From a bacterium (GTDB lineage Bacteria; UBP15; UBA6099), in the NCBI GenBank assembly GCA_029564595.1, contig JAKQPS010000149.1:35003-99002 (forward strand): a DNA stretch of 64,000 bases, in the 5' to 3' direction. Below are positions 59,434 through 64,000 of this stretch, in pieces. Position numbers and translations under genes: made by a program. Within the stretch, counting starts at the first letter, position 1, and every line of letters starts with the position of its first letter. Under the pieces are notes generated by a model that worked only from the letters and a program-made list of their open reading frames with translations, made no database searches and was not told where the DNA came from.

Positions 59434-60597
59434 TCATACATTTTGAAGTTTGCAAAATACAACTTTCATAATGAATTCAGCAAGTATTGGGCTCACACTG
59501 TTTCCTATTTGTCGGAAACTATGCCACTTGGTTGGTGAAAATTGAAACCAATCTGGAAATCCTTGCAGTCTGGCCGCCTCCCTTGGCGTAATCACCCGGT
59601 TCTCGGTTGGATGAAGCGGTCTTACAGCCTGATAACTTCCGCGTTCGCGACCTGTTCCTGCCCTGAGAGTTGGGCAAAATCCATTTGGATCAAGTCTTTG
59701 CGCTTTCGAGACATAATCACGTTTGCCCTGTCCTACCTTCGCGTATCTTTCAGAGACTTCTTGTGAATGCACCGTTCCCAAAAAACCAGATACAAGCCTC
59801 TTGCTTTTAAGACGTTCGATAGCTTCCATATCCCCAACCTCTTCAGGAATATGTCCATGCAATCTTCCGCCAAAATAACCGTTCAGTACATATCGGACTG
59901 GTCTCCATCCATCCCGTTCGGATTGCCAGGACGGTTTTATCTTTGTTGGCAGGCCTTTTAGTGCGTCACATACACGTACGATTTCCATCCCTTTTGGAGG
60001 CATAAAGTCTTCTGGTGTCAAAGGGCTCATCTCGTCTTTCTGATATCCGAAAAAGAAAATGCGTTTTCTTGTTGTAGGCGCGCCATATTCATTGGCTGAG
60101 AGAACCATTGGGGACAATAAAACATAATCCTTTTCAATTATTGAAAAGGCTCTTTCCCTTGTTTCCCGATTTTTTTCGCCCATTATTCCCGGAACATTCT
60201 CAGCCAAAAAGAATTTTGGGCGAGTTTCCGCGACTATTCTAAAAAACTCAACAAACAGGCCATTGCGAGCATCGCCCTTATTGTTTCTTCCTATGTGACT
60301 GAAACCTTGGCATGGCGGCCCACCAATGATTCCAGCAAGGTCGCCGTTCCTTAAATTCAATGAAGTTCTCAGGTTATGTCCTGTGAGTTTTGAAACATCA
60401 ACAGCTAAATGATCCGTCTTCAGAAAATTTTTTTTATGGGCGTTCATTGCTTCCGAATCAATCTCCACTGCTCCGCTCACAACAAATCCTGCACGAGCGG
60501 CTCCAAGACTCAATCCTCCTGCTCCGCTGAATAGATCGACAATCTGATGAGAATCGCGCCTTTGCTTGATTCCGACGCTGTGTAATTTGTTGGACAT
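59434..60597 (-). CDS. DNA cytosine-5 methyltransferase (Dcm family)
   Basis: A 387-residue protein. Motif I is DLFSGAGGLSLGAARAG near residue 20, motif IV is GGPPCQGFSHIGRNN near residue 94 with catalytic Cys, motif VI is FLAENVPGI, and the closing VITPREAARLQGFPDWF with IGNSVSP matches motifs IX-X. It methylates cytosine in a short DNA site that cannot be read from sequence. It is the first gene of the leftward operon with a TATAAT promoter. Confidence 0.93.
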   Translation of the reverse strand: MSNKLHSVGIKQRRDSHQIVDLFSGAGGLSLGAARAGFVVSGAVEIDSEAMNAHKKNFLKTDHLAVDVSKLTGHNLRTSLNLRNGDLAGIIGGPPCQGFSHIGRNNKGDARNGLFVEFFRIVAETRPKFFLAENVPGIMGEKNRETRERAFSIIEKDYVLLSPMVLSANEYGAPTTRKRIFFFGYQKDEMSPLTPEDFMPPKGMEIVRVCDALKGLPTKIKPSWQSERDGWRPVRYVLNGYFGGRLHGHIPEEVGDMEAIERLKSKRLVSGFLGTVHSQEVSERYAKVGQGKRDYVSKAQRLDPNGFCPTLRAGTGRERGSYQAVRPLHPTENRVITPREAARLQGFPDWFQFSPTKWHSFRQIGNSVSPILAEFIMKVVFCKLQNV

Positions 60598-60652
60598 ACT
60601 ATTCAGGCCAGTCCCTTGTTGGGCGCAATTTGAAAATTACCACTGAAGTGGA

Positions 60653-60681
60653 ATTATACTTGTTCGCAAAATATTTGTATA
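60653..60681 (-). promoter_or_regulatory. Promoter of the methylase operon
   Basis: On the minus strand TATACA (60676-60681) is followed after 17 bases by a perfect TATAAT (60653-60658), 55 bases before the methylase ATG. No operator is obvious in the 185-base gap. Confidence 0.5.
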
Positions 60682-60782
60682 TCTTTGCGAGCCCATTGGG
60701 CGTACTGCCGATTTATCGAATTCCTTCATGATTTCGATGGAAAGGATGTTTTTTAATTGAAAAAGAGAAAACGCAAATCATA

Positions 60783-61907
60783 TCACACCGCCCTCACCAG
60801 CCTTGTCTTTTCCCCGAACATCAAATTGATATACGGTCTGCAAAGCTTCACTGCCCTATCCGGGAACTTGATGTAGTTCTTATATAGCGATCCCGTCTGA
60901 CCACGCCACTGGTGGACGTTGATGATGCTCTCGTCCGCCCCGGCCTCTTCCATGCGGCAGGCAAAATCCTTGCGGAATGTTTTTGCCGTGAATTTCAAAC
61001 CCGTCTCTGCGGTGAGCTTCCGTATCTGTCTTGCCACCGTTGTTTCACACAACGGCAGCGCGCCGGTAATTCCCTCGTTGTCCAGATACGTGATTATGTG
61101 CTGGGGCACCGCAATCTTCCGGTACATCGGACGCCCCGCTTTTTTCGTAACGAACACCGTCCAAGAACACTTCTGGCGGTCAATGTGCTTCATTTCGAGC
61201 CGGAATATCTCCGACGGCCTCAGCCCTGTGCATCGCGCCACCTCGATAAAAATCCTCGTTGAGCGATACTCCTCTGCCGACACCGCCCCCATAATTACTT
61301 CCCACTCCATCTCTTCAAATCTCGGATTATCTGGTTCTTCCGGCATGAATCTATTCGCATACCTCTTAAGAAGCGTGCTGAATGGATTCAAACCCGGCCA
61401 GAGCCTCTCGTCTTTCAGCCATGCAATCATTCCCGACGCTGTCGTGATGACGAGCCGGACAGTGTCGTATCCGTATGGGTGGTCAATCATCTTCTCGATG
61501 AATTCCTGGGCGGTGACATCGTTGATATCCGTGATTGGGGAGTCGCCGTAGTGGTCATAGAACTTTTTGCATAGATAATGGAATTTCCTCTTGTCGCATC
61601 TCCGATTCAGTCCATGCCATTCCTCGTATGCCGTCATGGCCTCTCGGCACGTCTTATATTTCCCACTTGGACGCGGGCCCTCGTCGTGGAGGCTCTGGAG
61701 AAGATTGAATACGGCCAGATGCGCCTTGTTCTGGATTTCCATCGGCTCTTCATTGAAATTGCTTTTTGTCGGGAACAGTCCAGGTAGTCGCTTTGTAATC
61801 AGCTCGCCGTTGTCCAGCTTGAGCTTGACGGCGTATTGATGGCCGTGCGCGTAATGCCCGATTTTAACAATGTTGTAAGCCACGATTTTGTGCTTTTCCG
61901 GTTCCAT
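60783..61907 (-). CDS. int: Tyrosine-type phage integrase
   Basis: A 374-residue protein with an N-terminal arm-binding-like part (HGHQYAVKLKLDNGELITKR), core-binding region and C-terminal catalytic domain: GLRPSEIFRLEMKHID (Arg I), KTFRKDFACRMEEAG (box II with K in place of the usual H), HQWRGQTGSLYKNYIKF with the Tyr nucleophile. It cuts and joins DNA at att sites. It reads leftward and the early genes read rightward, as at the left end of many prophages. The distance from the tRNA-Ala fragment (over 5 kb) makes it uncertain that this enzyme uses that site. Confidence 0.88.
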   Translation of the reverse strand: MEPEKHKIVAYNIVKIGHYAHGHQYAVKLKLDNGELITKRLPGLFPTKSNFNEEPMEIQNKAHLAVFNLLQSLHDEGPRPSGKYKTCREAMTAYEEWHGLNRRCDKRKFHYLCKKFYDHYGDSPITDINDVTAQEFIEKMIDHPYGYDTVRLVITTASGMIAWLKDERLWPGLNPFSTLLKRYANRFMPEEPDNPRFEEMEWEVIMGAVSAEEYRSTRIFIEVARCTGLRPSEIFRLEMKHIDRQKCSWTVFVTKKAGRPMYRKIAVPQHIITYLDNEGITGALPLCETTVARQIRKLTAETGLKFTAKTFRKDFACRMEEAGADESIINVHQWRGQTGSLYKNYIKFPDRAVKLCRPYINLMFGEKTRLVRAV

Positions 61908-62049
61908 GCAATCACCCCTTTTTGTCAGGGGTGAGGTTGCCTCTGAACCGGATTAACCTCAAGCCATTTTTAGTTAATTTCAGGTGTCCGGTCCCGGTGT
62001 CCTTACCGATGTGGGGTCACATCCGAGAGATCCGAAAAACACCTTCTAT

Positions 62050-62275
62050 CTGGTAAAGGCCCTTTTGATATGGCTTGAGGCGACAACTTTTGAAAAAATA
62101 TTTTAAGCGCCGGTCGGGATGCAGTGGTTTCCCGGTCGGCGCTTTTTCTTTTATTAAGGTACACGCGCGATCCTTTTATATCCCCAACCACCCAAAATCC
62201 GAGCTTTTCCCACCCCCGATAAATTTATTTTTGAAACCTGTCGCCTTGGGCACCCCCAAAAGGGCCTTTACCAGG
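62050..62275. repeat. 18-bp inverted repeat pair
   Basis: CTGGTAAAGGCCCTTTTG (62050-62067) recurs inverted as CAAAAGGGCCTTTACCAG (62258-62275). Each arm also holds a near palindrome AAAGG-C-CCTTT. Outward, CTAT and GTAG extend the match with one G-T pair. Candidates are integrase arm sites or regulator operators that bring two promoters together. Confidence 0.6.
62106..62150. terminator. Terminator hairpin between integrase and early genes
   Basis: AGCGCCG (62106-62112) pairs with CGGCGCT (62137-62143), and the right side runs into TTTTTCTTTT. It would stop rightward transcription before the early operon. Confidence 0.55.
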
Positions 62276-62307
62276 TAGAGGCACAAAAAAACGAGGCGAG
62301 CGGGACC

Positions 62308-62592
62308 ATGAACAAGACTGCGGAAATCCTAACAAACGAAGACGCCGGCGGAATCTACGGCACCTGTCCTTTTCCCACGGAAAACGATATCCAGATGCGG
62401 ATCGACGTCGACAAAGCGGTTCGCGCGCTACCTCCGCGGCTCATGCTAATATGCCGCCTCATCGCACAGGGCGCGCCGAAGCATGAAATCTACGAACAGG
62501 CCGGAATAAGCCACACGACATTCCTGCGAGACATCGTAAGGATCAGACGCATTTTCACACAGCGCAATCTTCAAATTTACATCAACGACTGA
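62308..62592 (+). CDS. Sigma region 4-like small regulator
   Basis: A 94-residue protein, first of the rightward early genes; GGCGAGCGGGACC precedes its ATG. The C-terminal two-thirds (LPPRLMLICRLIAQGAPKHE, IYEQAGISHTTFLRDIVRIR) form a helix-turn-helix like sigma region 4. It is too short to be a complete sigma factor and is probably a regulator of the early operon. Confidence 0.6.
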   Translation: MNKTAEILTNEDAGGIYGTCPFPTENDIQMRIDVDKAVRALPPRLMLICRLIAQGAPKHEIYEQAGISHTTFLRDIVRIRRIFTQRNLQIYIND

Positions 62593-62611
62593 AAGAAAGG
62601 AGGGTTGGAAG

Positions 62612-63658
62612 ATGCAAAACGACAGAGACCGGGAAATTCTCACTTACTCGAGCATCAAGACGTTTCGCAACTGTCGGAGAATGTACGACCTGAGATATAA
62701 CCGGCATCTTGCGCCGATTGACGAGGACTCGGAAGCGCAGGCTCTCGGAACCATTTTTCACGGGAGCATGGAACGGTGGTACGGTCGCGACATAGCCGTC
62801 CCCGTGGAGCAAGCCGGAAACAGCGTCCTCGAATACATCGACGGCGCCTGCCCCGACAGGGTTCATGATGACCGTCAGCGGAAGATGTGGCATCTCGCCC
62901 GTGCGATGTTTCTGGGGTATGTGAAGCGGTATCCCTCGGAAGGCTTCGACGTCGTCGCGGTTGAGAAAGAATTCGAAAGCCAGATCATCAATCCCGACAC
63001 CGACTGTCCGAGCCGCACATTCATCATGCGAGGCAAGGTCGACGGCATCATTCTGAAGGACGGGAAGCACTATCTCCTCGAACACAAGACAGCCTCGACC
63101 ATCGACGGCAATTACATCGAGCGGCTGCCGATGGATTTTCAGATTATTCTCTATTCCGACTACATAGAGAGATTCCTGAACATCCGCATCGCGGGCATTC
63201 TGTACAACGTCGTCGGCAAAGCGCAGCTCAAACAAAGCAAGGGCGAGACTCTTGCCGAATTCGAAGAGCGCCGAGCGGCGCTGATAGCAAAATCCAAAAC
63301 CGGCAAATCGTCCGCAAAGCAGCAGATGCCAGAGTCCGACGATGATTTTCAAGCGCGGCTCGCCGTGAAATATGCCGAAGACGATATGTTCCACCGCGAG
63401 CTTCTCATCATTTCCCGCGACAACTTCGATGTGTTGCATTCCGAGGTCTGGGAACTTACCCAGCAGCTTCTGCTCGCGCGGCGCTCTGGCCGATGGTATA
63501 TGAACACCGATTACTGCTTCCACTACAACCGCCAGTGTATTTACTTTCCCATCTGCCGCTCGGGCGAAAATCCCAACGTCATTGAAAACCTCTATCGCGT
63601 TGTGCCGCCTCATTCCGAACTGAGCGGCCCCGCCGTGGAGCCAGAACCAGTTTTTTAG
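62612..63658 (+). CDS. PD-(D/E)XK nuclease, Cas4/RecB-like with Fe-S cysteines
   Basis: A 348-residue protein behind AAAGGAGGG. It starts LTYSSIKTFRNCRRMYDLRY with a first Cys, has GTIFHGSMERWYG, the catalytic GKVDGIILKDGKHYLLEHKT (D...E.K), and near the C-terminus a Cys group in YCFHYNRQCIYFPIC. The one-plus-three Cys layout is that of Cas4/AddB nucleases with an iron-sulfur cluster. In phages such exonucleases work in recombination or replication. It is followed 29 bases later by an ATPase gene. Confidence 0.82.
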   Translation: MQNDRDREILTYSSIKTFRNCRRMYDLRYNRHLAPIDEDSEAQALGTIFHGSMERWYGRDIAVPVEQAGNSVLEYIDGACPDRVHDDRQRKMWHLARAMFLGYVKRYPSEGFDVVAVEKEFESQIINPDTDCPSRTFIMRGKVDGIILKDGKHYLLEHKTASTIDGNYIERLPMDFQIILYSDYIERFLNIRIAGILYNVVGKAQLKQSKGETLAEFEERRAALIAKSKTGKSSAKQQMPESDDDFQARLAVKYAEDDMFHRELLIISRDNFDVLHSEVWELTQQLLLARRSGRWYMNTDYCFHYNRQCIYFPICRSGENPNVIENLYRVVPPHSELSGPAVEPEPVF

Positions 63659-63687
63659 GCCTATGCGGCCAGAAAGGAGATTTACCA

Positions 63688-64000
63688 ATGGCAGTAACAC
63701 TACCCAAGGCTCCGACGCCGAAAAAGAACGATCTTCGTAGCCTGACCGTACTTCTGCATGGTGGGAAAAAAATCGGGAAGTGCCTGAGTGGCGACACGCT
63801 GATCTATGATGCGAATTCCTGCAAACCTGTAACCATACGCGAAATTGTCGAAAGCTCTACCGGCGTGATCCACACAATGAAGGAAGCCGGATGCATAGTC
63901 CCTGTTAGGCCTTCGCATTTTCTGCGAAACGAGCCGGAGCAGTTGTACAGGCTGCTGACCCAGACAGGCAGAACCATCGAAGCGACGGCACATCATCCGT
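63688..64000 (+). CDS. Phage P-loop ATPase interrupted by an intein (partial)
   Basis: The gene runs off the window. The ATG at 63688 follows AAAGGAGATT. After a short N-terminus the protein reads VLLHGGKKIGK, a Walker A of the phage AAA/RecA-like ATPases. At the point where Ser or Thr should follow, it goes into CLSGDTLIYD, the N-terminal splice block of inteins. About 65 residues on it has GRTIEATAHHP, which fits intein block B (TxxH). The Cys would be the first intein residue; splicing would rebuild the P-loop. The C-terminal half, including any homing nuclease, lies outside. Confidence 0.8.
   Translation, partial: MAVTLPKAPTPKKNDLRSLTVLLHGGKKIGKCLSGDTLIYDANSCKPVTIREIVESSTGVIHTMKEAGCIVPVRPSHFLRNEPEQLYRLLTQTGRTIEATAHHP

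Larger units (their letters stand above)
61908..62307. promoter_or_regulatory. Integrase-early gene control region
   Basis: These 400 bases carry no gene. ACCCCT (61914-61919) and AGGGGT (61927-61932) form a hairpin covering the ribosome site of the integrase. Two inverted copies of an 18-base sequence are described separately, and a terminator hairpin lies between them. No strong promoter match is seen, but the region is where both the integrase and early operon promoters must lie. Confidence 0.45.

Noticed and set aside
62582-63700. 372-residue minus-strand reading
   Set aside because: Antisense to the Cas4-like nuclease, which carries catalytic motifs.
1-64000. CRISPR arrays or IS elements with terminal repeats
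   Set aside because: No regularly spaced direct repeats and no transposase reading frames were seen.

Overview
The window is bacterial and mostly mobile DNA: a contractile-tailed (myovirus-type) prophage carrying a large accessory and defence cargo, then the start of what looks like a second integrated element. The structural genes are GC-rich with strong AGGAGG-type ribosome sites and several TTG/GTG starts. The defence genes (BREX, cyclase, methylase cassette) are visibly richer in A+T, which suggests separate acquisition. The host is probably a GC-rich Gram-negative bacterium, but nothing here fixes the species.

Layout. (1) 1-25.5 kb, + strand: late phage genes in standard order (end of a head gene, decoration protein, major capsid, connectors, tail completion, sheath, tube, tail chaperone with a likely -1 frameshift, tape measure, baseplate hub, spike, gp25, gpJ, gpI, fibres, amidase, tailspike, holin-like proteins). 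(2) 25.6-27.1 kb, - strand: a protein made only of eight HNH-associated repeats. (3) 27.3-31.2 kb: a serine recombinase with an extra, catalytically dead resolvase domain, and two ParB/RepB-like proteins. (4) 31.2-36 kb: small proteins around an amidoligase, a class II glutamine amidotransferase-like protein and a gamma-glutamylcyclotransferase. (5) 36-50.4 kb, - strand: a complete type 1 BREX operon (brxA, brxB, brxC, pglX, pglZ, brxL) followed in the same operon by a TIR protein with a duplicated helical N-terminus. (6) 50.7-52.3 kb: a small membrane protein, and a MerR-like protein with a class III nucleotide cyclase. (7) 52.5-55.4 kb: a Com-like zinc protein, a sigma-like regulator whose start codon lies in a hairpin, and an AAA/DUF4143 ATPase.

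At 55.56-55.61 kb lies the 3' part of a tRNA-Ala(GGC), with its terminator but no 5' half. This is what an attachment site leaves at the far end of an integrated element. It implies that one element extends from this point leftward, past the left edge of the window.

Right of it, on the - strand, is a cytosine methylase / GHKL (MORC-like) ATPase / unknown protein / Vsr nuclease / DUF5677-like cassette (55.8-60.6 kb). A tyrosine integrase (60.8-61.9 kb) and phage early genes follow: a sigma region 4-like protein, a Cas4-like nuclease, and an ATPase whose Walker A motif is interrupted by an intein that runs off the end.

The most unusual points are the Com-like/hairpin/sigma-like switch, the amidoligase cassette, the BREX-linked TIR protein with its duplicated domain, the tail-chaperone frameshift signal, the recombinase with a dead extra domain and the intein in an ATP-binding loop.
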